Assembly (NCBI GenBank): GCA_002299965.1
Contig: DBOM01000062.1
Span: 16,977-80,976, forward strand
Origin: Caldiserica bacterium UBA646
GTDB taxonomy: Bacteria; Caldisericota; Caldisericia; Caldisericales; Caldisericaceae
Length of the DNA: 64,000 bases
Direction: 5' to 3'
Position numbers and translations under genes: made by a program. Positions 44,907-54,104 of the stretch are shown here, piece after piece. The notes under the pieces are model-generated. The model did not search any database, was not told the origin of the DNA, and was given only the letters and a program-made list of their open reading frames with translations. The first letter of the stretch is position 1, and each line of letters begins with the position of its first letter.

Positions 44907-45914
44907 GTGAAAAAAATGGAAAAAGAACTTTTATTAGAAATAAAAGATTTAAAAACATACTTCTACACGGACGATGGAATAGTAAAAGCAGTTGATGGTA
45001 TAAATCTAAAACTTCATAAAAGCGAAGTCTTGGGTCTTGTAGGAGAAAGCGGGTGCGGTAAAAGTGTAGCATCGCTTTCCGTTCTTAGGTTAGTAGATCA
45101 ACCCGGTAAAAATGCAGGGGGAGAAATACTATTTAAAGGAGAAGACCTTCTTAAAAAAAGTGAAGAAGAAATGAGAAAAATCAGAGGTTCAGAAATAGCA
45201 ATGATATTCCAGGAGCCAATGACCGCATTAAATCCCGTATATACTATCGGAAATCAGGTTATGGAAGCAATTCTTATACACCAGGATGTAAATGAAGAAG
45301 AAGCAAAGAAGAAAACAATAGAAATGCTTGAGCTTGTAGGCATCCCTGATCCAGAAAAACGATTCAACGAATATCCGCATGAGATGAGCGGCGGAATGAG
45401 ACAAAGGGCAATGATTGCTATGGCAATGTCTTGCAACCCAGATCTCCTTATCTCTGATGAAGCAACAACTGCACTGGACGTAACGATTCAAGCACAAATT
45501 CTGGAACTAATGAAAGATTTGCAGAAAAAAATTGACACAGCCATTCTTTTTATCACACATGACCTTGCCCTTGTTGCTGAAATGGCAGATACCGTCGCAG
45601 TAGCTTATATGGGAAAAATTGTAGAATACTCATCTGTAAAAAACATATTTAAAGATCCGAGACATCCTTACACATATGGGCTTCTAAAATCCATACCAAG
45701 CTTAATCAGTAAAAAAACAAAACAGCCACTACCTGCAATTGAAGGGATGATACCAAGTCCATACAGTATGCCAAAAGGATGCTATTTTCATCCAAGATGT
45801 CCATTTGCAACAGATGAATGCAGAAAGAACATGCCGGAACTAAAAGAAATCAAACCAGGTCATCTAATAAGATGTTTCCATCCGATAGAAAACGACAAGG
45901 GGGTATCAAAATAA
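44907..45914 (+). CDS. oppD: Oligopeptide ABC ATPase, OppD-type
   Basis: The 335-residue ATPase has the Walker A GESGCGKS, signature MSGGMRQR, Walker B LLISDEATTALD and the closing oligo_HPY element with CYFHPRCPFAT. That C-terminal Cys set may hold an iron-sulfur cluster as in Dpp/Opp ATPases. The frame ends in TAA that shares a base with the oppF ATG. Confidence 0.94.
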   Translation: MKKMEKELLLEIKDLKTYFYTDDGIVKAVDGINLKLHKSEVLGLVGESGCGKSVASLSVLRLVDQPGKNAGGEILFKGEDLLKKSEEEMRKIRGSEIAMIFQEPMTALNPVYTIGNQVMEAILIHQDVNEEEAKKKTIEMLELVGIPDPEKRFNEYPHEMSGGMRQRAMIAMAMSCNPDLLISDEATTALDVTIQAQILELMKDLQKKIDTAILFITHDLALVAEMADTVAVAYMGKIVEYSSVKNIFKDPRHPYTYGLLKSIPSLISKKTKQPLPAIEGMIPSPYSMPKGCYFHPRCPFATDECRKNMPELKEIKPGHLIRCFHPIENDKGVSK

Positions 45915-46915
45915 TGAAAAAATCAATATTGGAAGTCAAAAATCTAAAAAAATACTTCCCTGTTGTAGGTGGTGTTTTTAGTAAGCCAATCGCCTGGGTA
46001 AAAGCTGTTGACGATGTATCGTTTAATATTTTCGAAGGAGAAACATTTTCTCTTGTAGGAGAAAGCGGTAGTGGTAAAACAACTACTGGAAAAACGATTT
46101 TGAAGTTAATTGAACCCACAGCCGGACAAATTATTGCAGAAGATATAGATATAACAAACTATTCCGCATCGGAAATGAGGCCATTAAGAAGAGACATGCA
46201 AATCATCTTTCAAGATCCATATGGTTCGCTAAATCCTCGTCTTCCAGTTGGAGAAATTATTAGAGAACCATTGGTTGTGCATCGTGTAGGAAATAAAAAA
46301 GAACAGGAAGAAAGAGTAGTAGAAGCAATGCAAGTTGTGGGACTACGCCCGGAATATTTGCGTAGATACCCACATGAATTTTCTGGAGGCCAGAGACAAA
46401 GAGTAGGTATAGCAAGGGCTATTGTGCTTAATCCAAAATTCATTGTTGCAGATGAACCAGTTTCAGCACTGGATGCATCCATTCAATCTCAAGTGCTGAA
46501 CCTGTTAATGGATCTTCAGCAAAAACTTTCTCTCACATATTTATTTGTTGCGCACAATTTGGCTGTAGTAAGACATGTCTCCGATAGGATTGGGGTGATG
46601 TATCTAGGCAAATTAATGGAAATTGCAGATACAATGGAACTCTTTAATAATCCTTTGCATCCATATACACAAGCTCTGCTCTCAGCCATACCAATTCCTG
46701 ACCCTGAAATTAAGAAGGAAAGAATTATCCTAGAGGGCGATATTCCTTCTCCAATAAATCCACCTTCAGGATGCGTATTCAGAACTCGCTGTATATATGC
46801 ACAGGATATCTGTGCAGAAAAAATGCCTCAATTAGTTGATATAGGAAGTGGTCACTTCACAGCCTGTCATTTTGTTAAAAAGGGCGGAAAGACAGAATTT
46901 ACAAAGAAATCTTAA
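45914..46915 (+). CDS. oppF: Oligopeptide ABC ATPase, OppF-type
   Basis: I start at ATG 45914, which follows AAGGGGG (333 residues). A longer frame from 45818 is an overlap within oppD. Walker A is GESGSGKT, signature FSGGQRQRVG, Walker B FIVADEPVSALD, and the oligo_HPY end has the CVFRTRCIYAQDIC cysteines. It forms the heterodimer with OppD. A terminator follows at 46936. Confidence 0.94.
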   Translation: MKKSILEVKNLKKYFPVVGGVFSKPIAWVKAVDDVSFNIFEGETFSLVGESGSGKTTTGKTILKLIEPTAGQIIAEDIDITNYSASEMRPLRRDMQIIFQDPYGSLNPRLPVGEIIREPLVVHRVGNKKEQEERVVEAMQVVGLRPEYLRRYPHEFSGGQRQRVGIARAIVLNPKFIVADEPVSALDASIQSQVLNLLMDLQQKLSLTYLFVAHNLAVVRHVSDRIGVMYLGKLMEIADTMELFNNPLHPYTQALLSAIPIPDPEIKKERIILEGDIPSPINPPSGCVFRTRCIYAQDICAEKMPQLVDIGSGHFTACHFVKKGGKTEFTKKS

Positions 46916-46935
46916 TTTCAAATTAATCATCATAT

Positions 46936-46976
46936 AATAGACCGGGTATATTGAAAATCCCGGTCTATTTTGTTTA
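46936..46976 (+). terminator. Intrinsic terminator of the SLH/Opp operon
   Basis: Arms AATAGACCGGG (46936-46946) and CCCGGTCTATT (46959-46969) pair perfectly around a 12-base loop and are followed by TTGTTTATAT. Confidence 0.9.
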
Positions 46977-47005
46977 TATAAAAATATATGAAATTACAAA
47001 AGAAA

Positions 47006-47014
47006 TGATATAAT
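47006..47014 (+). promoter_or_regulatory. Extended -10 promoter for metallophosphoesterase
   Basis: TGATATAAT is an extended -10 element; no clear -35 box is at the right distance. GGAGG follows at 47024-47028. Confidence 0.5.
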
Positions 47015-47055
47015 TCTGAAAAAGGAGGATAAATATTTCACATAAATATAACAAC

Positions 47056-47793
47056 ATGAAATATGGAATTATTTCAGATATACATAGCAATGTGGAAGCC
47101 CTTAACGCCGCGATCAGCAAAATGGAAGATAAGGGCGTTGAATCAATCATATGTTGTGGAGACATTGTAGGATACGGGCCTGACCCTGAAGAATGCATAA
47201 CAATCTTTAAAGAACTCCCCATTCATTCAGTTATAGGAAATCATGATTATGCCATAAATTGTATAAACGAAGAACAATCTTTTAATACCTATGCACGCCT
47301 TGCTATCAGATGGACAAGAAAAAAACTTTCTAAAAATTCAAAAACTTTTCTTAAAAATCTTCCCTTTTTTTCGGAGCAAGAAAATTTTACTATTTTCCAT
47401 GGAACATTTGATGAGAAAAATCCTTTTAAATATCTAATAACCGCACAAGACGCAGTAAAAAACTTTACAGACATCAAAACCAAGATTGGATTTTTCGGTC
47501 ATTCCCATGTTGCAGGCTATTTTATACAAACTAAAAACAAAAAAATAAATTATTATTCTTGTATAGAAGGCTGCAAGTTAACACTTCAAAAAGACAACCA
47601 ATACCTCATTAATGTCGGGAGCGTAGGTCAACCAAGAGATGGAAATCCTGAAGCTGCCTTTGCAATCTATGATACTTCCGGTAACACTATAGAAATTGTA
47701 CGTTTCCAATATGACATAGAATCAGTTTATAAAAAAATAATTAAAGCTCACCTCCCAAACTTTTTAGGAGATAGATTGTTTAGCGGGGTTTAG
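47056..47793 (+). CDS. Metallophosphoesterase family protein
   Basis: The 245 residues show the calcineurin-like set: DIHSN, GDIVGYGPDP, GNHDYA and GHSHVAG, all near the expected spacing for the YfcE/YkuE-type small phosphoesterases. It would cleave a phosphodiester or monoester with two metals; the substrate is unknown. ATG 47056 makes the expected MKYGIISDIHSN start, but the only GGAGG is 27 bases upstream. An in-frame ATT at 47035 is six bases from that site. The 3' end overlaps the opposite gene by 14 bases. Confidence 0.9.
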   Translation: MKYGIISDIHSNVEALNAAISKMEDKGVESIICCGDIVGYGPDPEECITIFKELPIHSVIGNHDYAINCINEEQSFNTYARLAIRWTRKKLSKNSKTFLKNLPFFSEQENFTIFHGTFDEKNPFKYLITAQDAVKNFTDIKTKIGFFGHSHVAGYFIQTKNKKINYYSCIEGCKLTLQKDNQYLINVGSVGQPRDGNPEAAFAIYDTSGNTIEIVRFQYDIESVYKKIIKAHLPNFLGDRLFSGV

Positions 47794-48841
47794 ATTTTTT
47801 CTTTTTAGAAAGATTGATCCAGGTCGTTATCCCACCAAAAATAATTAGCAAATAATGAGAGAATACCCTCCAAACAATGACAAACACACCAATAAGCGGC
47901 TGTGGAATAAGCCCTGCAAATAGAGCCAAAATTCCTATCTCTGCAGTGCCACTCCCGCCCGGTGTAGGTATATAAGCCGAAGCAATAAAAAAAATGAGAG
48001 CTGTAATAACAATTTGTGGCCACGGAGACTGCACGCCTAATCCCCTGAGAAGAATCACGGGAGTAAACAACACCAAACCCCAGGCTACAAAGCTTAATAT
48101 AAAAGCATGCAATATATACACTTTTCGCGATTTGAACATTTTGTTGCGTGCTGTTTCAAAATCCATAACTATCTTTCTCATCTGCTCTATGGAACTTTCC
48201 AGTTTCGCTTTCGGAATGATCCTTCTAAAAAACTTTTTCCTTGATAAACCTTCTATCCATTTTTCAACGACATGCGGTTTAAATATAGAAAAAACAAAAA
48301 ATAAAAAAAATATTAAAGTAAGGATTATTCCTATGTTTATCAAATTATTAGTTGTCTCAGAAAGATGCCATTGTGTTTTTGTAAGAGCAATCCACATAGG
48401 AAGAAGTGCAAAAACAGAAAGTCGTGTAAACGTTCCAATAAATGTTTTAATAGCAACAATGGCCGTAGAATCCCCTGGTTTTACCGCATTATCTCGCGAA
48501 AGTAAGAATATCTGAAACGGTTCTCCTCCCCCTCCAGCAAAAGGAGTAATGCGAGAAAAAAACCCTCCTATGAGAAATATATTCAAACAATCCTTAAATA
48601 CTATCTTATACTCAAGTGCATTTGCGATAATTTTTATCACGTATGCTTCGATAATCCAATCAAAAAACATTAAAGAAAAAGCAAAAACAAGATAGGAAAC
48701 TTTAAACGATTTTATCATTGAAATAAAATCCCAATTATGCGTAATAATTGAAACAAATATAATGCCTACAATACCTGCAAGAATTGCATAGATCGTTTCT
48801 TTTACTAGCTGTTTACCGCTAATTTTTTTCTCTTCGTTCAT
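47780..48841 (-). CDS. UPF0104 / lysylphosphatidylglycerol synthase-like membrane protein
   Basis: The 353-residue polytopic protein belongs to the YbhN/UPF0104 family, with FSRITPFAGGGGEPFQ near residue 95 and YIPTPGGSGTAEIG near 292. These two glycine-rich loops face the lipid-flipping core of the MprF flippase relatives. No synthase domain is attached, so a flippase-like role is plausible. It is the last gene of the pth-mfd-mazG-UPF0104 unit and overlaps mazG by 23 bases. Confidence 0.88.
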   Translation of the reverse strand: MNEEKKISGKQLVKETIYAILAGIVGIIFVSIITHNWDFISMIKSFKVSYLVFAFSLMFFDWIIEAYVIKIIANALEYKIVFKDCLNIFLIGGFFSRITPFAGGGGEPFQIFLLSRDNAVKPGDSTAIVAIKTFIGTFTRLSVFALLPMWIALTKTQWHLSETTNNLINIGIILTLIFFLFFVFSIFKPHVVEKWIEGLSRKKFFRRIIPKAKLESSIEQMRKIVMDFETARNKMFKSRKVYILHAFILSFVAWGLVLFTPVILLRGLGVQSPWPQIVITALIFFIASAYIPTPGGSGTAEIGILALFAGLIPQPLIGVFVIVWRVFSHYLLIIFGGITTWINLSKKKKSKPR

Positions 48842-50015
48842 CCTTTTTTATTTGCTCCCAAATTTTATCAAGTTGCTCATCCGAAAACTTCTCTATTTTA
48901 TTATCTGTTTTTTCTCTAATTTTTTCAAATCTTTCCCTAAATTTTTCCATGGAAAGAAATAAAGCATGTGCAGGATCCACATCCGAAAACCTGGAAAGGT
49001 TTACCACAGAAAAAAGAAGATCCCCTATTTCACTGGCCGGGTCCTTCCCTTGCTCAATCTCTGTTTTAACCTCATCCAACTCTTCCTTCACTTTCTGTAT
49101 AATTTGATCGATGTGAGAAAAGTCAAATCCACGTTTCCGCGCTTCATCCTGTATATCAAATGCAGTAATTAAACCTGCAAGTACTTTAGCTATATCCACG
49201 GAACGACCATTTTTCTCTGTCTTTTTAATCGCTTCCCACTGTTTTAATACTTCACCGCTTTGCTTTACACTGCTCTCACCAAATACATGTGGGTGTCTCC
49301 TATACATCTTATCGAAAAGTCCATCTAAAACTTCATCCAAACTAAACTTTCCTTCTTCTTCCCCGATTACGCTATGTAAAAGAATTTGAAGCAGCACATC
49401 CCCTAATTCCTCTGTTATAGAGAAAAATGACTCTTTTTTTATTGCCTGCACAAGCTCTAACGGCTCCTCTATAAGTTCAGGAATAAGCGATTTATGCGTC
49501 TGCTCTCTATCCCACGGACACAGCTTTCGCAACATTTGGACCTGCATATCTGTCTCATAAAACTTTGTCATTCTTTTATTTAAGTAAAATAGTTTTATAT
49601 GATCTGCCATATTGTACATAAAATCCTTCTGTTCATCTGTCCAGTTTAATATAACTCTACTCTCCACCGTTTTAATGGCGTCGACAACTTTTTCCCCACT
49701 GTATACCAAATAGAGAGCAGCCAACACAGATGCTGAAGGCAAATCGTTTTCATAATAAATAACAAACGGAAACCTTATTCGTTTCAAAAATCCAGAGTAA
49801 AGAAAAAATTCTCTTAATTCAATTAGACCGGATTGTAAAAAAATATCAGCAGAAAAACATTTATGCTCCATGTTGCAAGGAATCCATTTTTTAGGTATAG
49901 GTTCATTTGCAAGAAAAATGATTGCCTTAACTCCTTCTTCCTGTACATCTTTCATCTTATTTTTTAAAGGCGCCGAATCTACAGCAACCTCGTTTTTAAT
50001 AATCCAATTTAGCAT
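48819..50015 (-). CDS. mazG: MazG pyrophosphohydrolase with degenerate phosphatase N-terminal domain
   Basis: The 398-residue protein has two MazG domains from about residue 160. The first has CPWDREQTHKSLIPELIEE and EELGD (EExxE/ExxD acid set). The second has VKEELDEVK and SEIGDLLF. MazG hydrolyses nucleoside triphosphates to monophosphates. The first 140 residues resemble a DUSP23-type dual-specificity phosphatase but lack the catalytic pattern: where HCxxGxxRT should stand it reads YYENDLPSAS. AAGGAAAG-type site GAGGGGAAAG precedes the ATG. Downstream of mfd by overlap of 20 bases. Confidence 0.9.
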   Translation of the reverse strand: MLNWIIKNEVAVDSAPLKNKMKDVQEEGVKAIIFLANEPIPKKWIPCNMEHKCFSADIFLQSGLIELREFFLYSGFLKRIRFPFVIYYENDLPSASVLAALYLVYSGEKVVDAIKTVESRVILNWTDEQKDFMYNMADHIKLFYLNKRMTKFYETDMQVQMLRKLCPWDREQTHKSLIPELIEEPLELVQAIKKESFFSITEELGDVLLQILLHSVIGEEEGKFSLDEVLDGLFDKMYRRHPHVFGESSVKQSGEVLKQWEAIKKTEKNGRSVDIAKVLAGLITAFDIQDEARKRGFDFSHIDQIIQKVKEELDEVKTEIEQGKDPASEIGDLLFSVVNLSRFSDVDPAHALFLSMEKFRERFEKIREKTDNKIEKFSDEQLDKIWEQIKKDERREKN

Positions 50016-53000
50016 AATTTCTTTCCCCTCTAAGTATATTTAACGCATTCAACACTTCTACAATTATATCTTTCCCCGTCTCAAAAGAAAGGTAATCTTC
50101 TCCAAATCTCGCTTTTTTATCTTTTTCAAGAAATAGCTCAACCTTTTCCAGAGAAAGAGTATTCTTTTTATCTATGCTGAAGAATACCCTCTTCCCTTCC
50201 TGGAATATTTCCTTTATACCTATATCACGTGCATCAGCTTCTATAATACCTATTTTCAATAAATTTTCCACCTCAAGAGGAATTTTCCCAAACCTATCAA
50301 CAATCTCCTCTCTAATATTGTTAATTTCCAATGAATCTTTTGCTCCAGTAATTCTTCTATAGTAATCCATTCTTTCGCTATTTACTGAAATATATCTAGA
50401 AGGAATATAGTATTTATCCTTCAATCGTACTAAAACATCTTTTGTTTCAACTATTTTTTTACCCTTAAGCTCTGCTACTGCTTCATCAAGTAAATTCACA
50501 TACATATTATAACCAACAGATACAATGTGGCCATGTTGTTCTTTTCCGAGCATATTTCCCGCTCCTCTTATCTCGAGGTCTTTCATGGCAATTTTTATTC
50601 CTGCTCCTTTACCTTCAAATTCCTTTATCGTTTCCAACCGTTCTTCCGCGATAGCTTTTAAGCTTTTATTTTTCGTAAAAAAGAAATATGCAAATGCATT
50701 AATATGAGACCGTCCTATTCTTCCTCTTAATTGATACATCTGTGAAAGCCCAAAATTCTCAGCGGTATCTACAATTAATGTGTTCACTGTAGGTATGTCG
50801 AGTCCATTTTCTATAATTGTCGTAGAAACAAGTACATCCAATTTTCCTTGATAAAATAAAAGCATGTCCTGCTCAATATCCTCTTTGTCCATCTTTCCAT
50901 GCACAACGCTAATTCTTGCTCCAGAATCTTTTAATAAACTCTTTAACTTCTCAGTAAACTCATATATATCTTCAATTTTATTGTGAACAAAAAACACCTG
51001 CCCTTTTCTATTTAGCTCAAACTGAATCGCTTTCACAATAACTTCCCAATTTAAAGGCATCACAAATGTTTTTATAGGAAATCTTCCCATAGGTGGAGTA
51101 TTGATGAGCGAGATGGATCTCAGATTGATCAAAGAAGAATGCAATGTACGTGGAATTGGCGTTGCAGTAAGAGTAAGAATATCGATGTTTGCACAAAGCT
51201 CTTTAATCTTTTCCTTGTCTCGGACGCCAAATTTTTGCTCTTCATCGATAATAAGCAAACCTAAATTTTTAAACTTTACATCTTTTGATAAAATTCGATG
51301 CGTCCCAATTAATATATCCATGGTTCCTTCTTTTAATTTTTTCAATATCGTTCTCGCATTTTCTTTAGACGTGAAACGTGAAAGTACATCAATTTCAACT
51401 GGGAAAAGATGAAGCCGTTCGCTAAAAATTCTCCCATGTTGCATGGCAAGAATTGTAGTTGGTACAAGCACTACCACTTGTTTCCCATTCATTACAGCCC
51501 TAAAAGCTGCTCTTATTGCAATTTCAGTTTTACCATAGCCAACATCACCGCATACTAACCTATCCATTGGCTCATCTGTTTCCATATCTAACATCACTTC
51601 TTCTAATGCCACCTCTTGGCCATCTGTTAATTCGTAAGGAAAAGAAAGATCCAAAATTTTCTCTTCCTCCCTAAGGGGTTTAAATGAAAATCCACTCTTC
51701 AAGGCCCTTTCAGCCTGCACATGTAAAAGTTTTCTTGCAAGTTCTTGTGCATTTTCTTTTGCTTTCTCTTTTATATTTCCCCATTCTCTACCATGGAGTT
51801 TATTTAGTGAAATGATTCTTCTATCCCCTATATACCTTTCTACGAAGCCTATCCTTTCCATTGGAACATATAATTTTTCACCATCTCTATACTCTATAAG
51901 AAGATATTCGCTTTCACTGTCTTCCATTTTAAGTTTTACAAGTCCTTTGAATATCCCTATGCCGAAATCTTTATGGACAACATAATTGCCTGCTTCTAAT
52001 TCTTCAATACTCGCGATTCTTTCGCTAAACAATAATTTTTTCGAAGGTTTGTGTATTTTATAATGCGGAAACAATTCTTTGTCAGTCAAAACTAAAACTT
52101 TTTCGGTTTCTACTCCTTGCTCCATATATCCATCTATTAGTTGTAGTTTTTGTGCCTTAGATGACGAAATTTCATAAATATCAAATAATTCCTTTACCCG
52201 CTCGTATTCCTCGGTAATAATAATTATGTTTTTTTCGTTAAGATAATTCAAGATAAAATCTTTAAAAGAAGAAAGTGCAAGAAAATTTTCTGGGAAAGGT
52301 TTTATAGGTAATTCAATATATTTTTCGGAATCAGAAAACTTACTTAAATACACAATTTTCCCCTTTTCTATCTCTTCTAAACCTTCCCAAATAATATCTA
52401 TAGAAAAAGGGATGATTTCACCTGTGTCCACACTCTTCTCATATACTTCTTTTGTTTCTCTTACAAAGTTTTTAGTATCAATTGTTTTGTAAATTATTTT
52501 TGTGAAACAATTAATCTCATCGATAAGAGACGGGTATGAGACAACACCTTTGTTTAAAAAAAATTGAAAGTAATAGTTGATTCCTATCGTATCACCTGCC
52601 CTTAAAGCAGTAAAATCTTCCATCACTGAATCCTTTAAGTATTCATTTTTCTTATTTCTCAAGCACAATTTCACTCGTTCGAAAGCCTTCTTCCATAATT
52701 CTTCCGGGAAAAGAAAATAATTAATAGGATAAACTTTGGTGGAGGAAAGAACGCTTTCGGACCGCCTTGTCTCTATGTTAAAAAATTTTAGTACTTCTAT
52801 TTCGTCTTCTTCTCCATAAAGCACCCGAATGGGCTTTTCATGAGTAAACGTATAGATATCAACAATATTGCCTTTTATCGAAAATTCGCCACGTTCTGCC
52901 ACTTCTAATGTTCGTTTGTAACCAAATTTACTAAGAGTATGAGAAAGTTTACTAATACTCACTTTTTCATTTTTTTTAATAAAAAGTTCTTTAACATATT

Positions 53001-53355
53001 TCTCAGTAAGCACGGGATCAAACAGAGCTTTTAAAGAAGAGATAATAATTTTCCTCCCCTCTTTTTTGTAAAATGAATTAAGAAATTCAATCTTCTTGAC
53101 AATTCTGTCTTCACTTACAAAACCGTTTTCGAATGGATGCAACCCAAATTCGGGATTTAGTAAACCACTAGGGACAATGCGCTTAAGTAGTTTCGCATCT
53201 TCAAAATCTCTTGTGACAATAACAATGTTGTCGTCCTTTAGTTCATTGGCAATTGCTTTTATTAATATACCAAAATCTGGTGAAATGAAAATTTTTTCTT
53301 TGTCTAAAGTTTGAATTATCCTTTCGGGATCTTCAAACAGATCTTCAAATTTCAT
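49996..53355 (-). CDS. mfd: Transcription-repair coupling factor
   Basis: The 1119-residue protein has the full Mfd layout. The UvrB-like N-terminal domains end near residue 400. A CarD-like RNA-polymerase-binding module (ELEAGNYVVHKDFGIGIFKG) is near 465, the ATPase P-loop GDVGYGKTEI near 600, DEEQKFG near 690, and a TRCF C-terminal domain from about 960. It pushes stalled polymerase off damage and recruits UvrA. It overlaps pth by 4 bases. Confidence 0.97.
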   Translation of the reverse strand: MKFEDLFEDPERIIQTLDKEKIFISPDFGILIKAIANELKDDNIVIVTRDFEDAKLLKRIVPSGLLNPEFGLHPFENGFVSEDRIVKKIEFLNSFYKKEGRKIIISSLKALFDPVLTEKYVKELFIKKNEKVSISKLSHTLSKFGYKRTLEVAERGEFSIKGNIVDIYTFTHEKPIRVLYGEEDEIEVLKFFNIETRRSESVLSSTKVYPINYFLFPEELWKKAFERVKLCLRNKKNEYLKDSVMEDFTALRAGDTIGINYYFQFFLNKGVVSYPSLIDEINCFTKIIYKTIDTKNFVRETKEVYEKSVDTGEIIPFSIDIIWEGLEEIEKGKIVYLSKFSDSEKYIELPIKPFPENFLALSSFKDFILNYLNEKNIIIITEEYERVKELFDIYEISSSKAQKLQLIDGYMEQGVETEKVLVLTDKELFPHYKIHKPSKKLLFSERIASIEELEAGNYVVHKDFGIGIFKGLVKLKMEDSESEYLLIEYRDGEKLYVPMERIGFVERYIGDRRIISLNKLHGREWGNIKEKAKENAQELARKLLHVQAERALKSGFSFKPLREEEKILDLSFPYELTDGQEVALEEVMLDMETDEPMDRLVCGDVGYGKTEIAIRAAFRAVMNGKQVVVLVPTTILAMQHGRIFSERLHLFPVEIDVLSRFTSKENARTILKKLKEGTMDILIGTHRILSKDVKFKNLGLLIIDEEQKFGVRDKEKIKELCANIDILTLTATPIPRTLHSSLINLRSISLINTPPMGRFPIKTFVMPLNWEVIVKAIQFELNRKGQVFFVHNKIEDIYEFTEKLKSLLKDSGARISVVHGKMDKEDIEQDMLLFYQGKLDVLVSTTIIENGLDIPTVNTLIVDTAENFGLSQMYQLRGRIGRSHINAFAYFFFTKNKSLKAIAEERLETIKEFEGKGAGIKIAMKDLEIRGAGNMLGKEQHGHIVSVGYNMYVNLLDEAVAELKGKKIVETKDVLVRLKDKYYIPSRYISVNSERMDYYRRITGAKDSLEINNIREEIVDRFGKIPLEVENLLKIGIIEADARDIGIKEIFQEGKRVFFSIDKKNTLSLEKVELFLEKDKKARFGEDYLSFETGKDIIVEVLNALNILRGERNYAKLDY

Positions 53356-53921
53356 CTATTATAAACTGTTTGTGCCTTCTCAATGCCTTCAAAAATAATC
53401 AATTCAATTGCTTCCGTAACATCGTTTATAACTTGACCCATTATGACTTTTTCCTCTGGACTGAACTGGGAAAGCACATAATCTACTGTCCCCGTTTTTG
53501 CCAGAGGTCTTCCTATTCCCACCTTGATTCTGATAAAATCTGACTCGACAAGCGAAAGAACAGAAGTAATGCCTCTATGGCCACCAGCCCCTCCACCCAT
53601 TTTTATTTTAAACTTCCCAACCGGAATATCAAGATCGTCATGAATAATAATAAGATTAGAGGCAGGAATCATCAAATCGTCAATAAATGGTTTTACAGCC
53701 CTTCCTGAAAGGTTCACATATGTAATGGGCTTCACCAATACAACTGCTTCCTTGTTTCTCCCCCGTTTAACTGTTCCTTTGCCATAAAACGAAAAATATT
53801 TCACCTTTTTGAGTGCAACTTTCCACTTGAATGCCAAAGCATCAATCACCATAAAACCAGTATTATGCCTAGTATCTTTATATTCTTCTCCAACATTCCC
53901 AAGTCCAATTATTCCATACAT
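53352..53921 (-). CDS. pth: Peptidyl-tRNA hydrolase
   Basis: I start at ATG 53921 (189 residues), which has GGTGAG seven bases upstream; a TTG five codons earlier is the alternative. Family residues are Asn10-type GLGNVG, His20-type DTRHNTGF and HDDLD near 93. It frees stalled peptidyl-tRNA. The first gene of the pth-mfd-mazG unit, behind the symmetric promoter at 53943. Confidence 0.95.
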   Translation of the reverse strand: MYGIIGLGNVGEEYKDTRHNTGFMVIDALAFKWKVALKKVKYFSFYGKGTVKRGRNKEAVVLVKPITYVNLSGRAVKPFIDDLMIPASNLIIIHDDLDIPVGKFKIKMGGGAGGHRGITSVLSLVESDFIRIKVGIGRPLAKTGTVDYVLSQFSPEEKVIMGQVINDVTEAIELIIFEGIEKAQTVYNR

Positions 53922-53942
53922 ATCATATCTCACCAAGTAATC

Positions 53943-53970
53943 ATTTTAAATGATTAGCCATTTATTGCAA
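53943..53970 (-). promoter_or_regulatory. Promoter for pth-mfd-mazG unit (shares -35 with the plus promoter)
   Basis: On the minus strand TTGCAA (53970-53965), a 16-base spacer and TAAAAT (53948-53943). The start would fall near 53937, 16 bases before the pth ATG. Confidence 0.7.
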
Positions 53971-53992
53971 GAAGATAAAAAAATAGTAAAAT
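53965..53992 (+). promoter_or_regulatory. Promoter for radical-SAM activase unit (shares -35 with the minus promoter)
   Basis: TTGCAA (53965-53970) is its own reverse complement and serves both strands. A 16-base spacer and TAAAAT (53987-53992) follow. Leader to the ATG at 54105 is about 105 bases. Confidence 0.65.
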
Positions 53993-54104
53993 GTTAGAAA
54001 AGGAGGATTACTGGGGATTCATATACTTTCTGCCTGTAAATAGTTTTTGTTTGCTCAACAGGAGCCCAAAATATTATCAACACGAATTCCGCAACAAATA
54101 AAAA

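Noticed and set aside
54000..54104. GGAGG at 54002 as a ribosome site for a small gene
   Set aside because: No ATG, GTG or TTG lies at a usable distance after it, and the following frame is blocked by stops.
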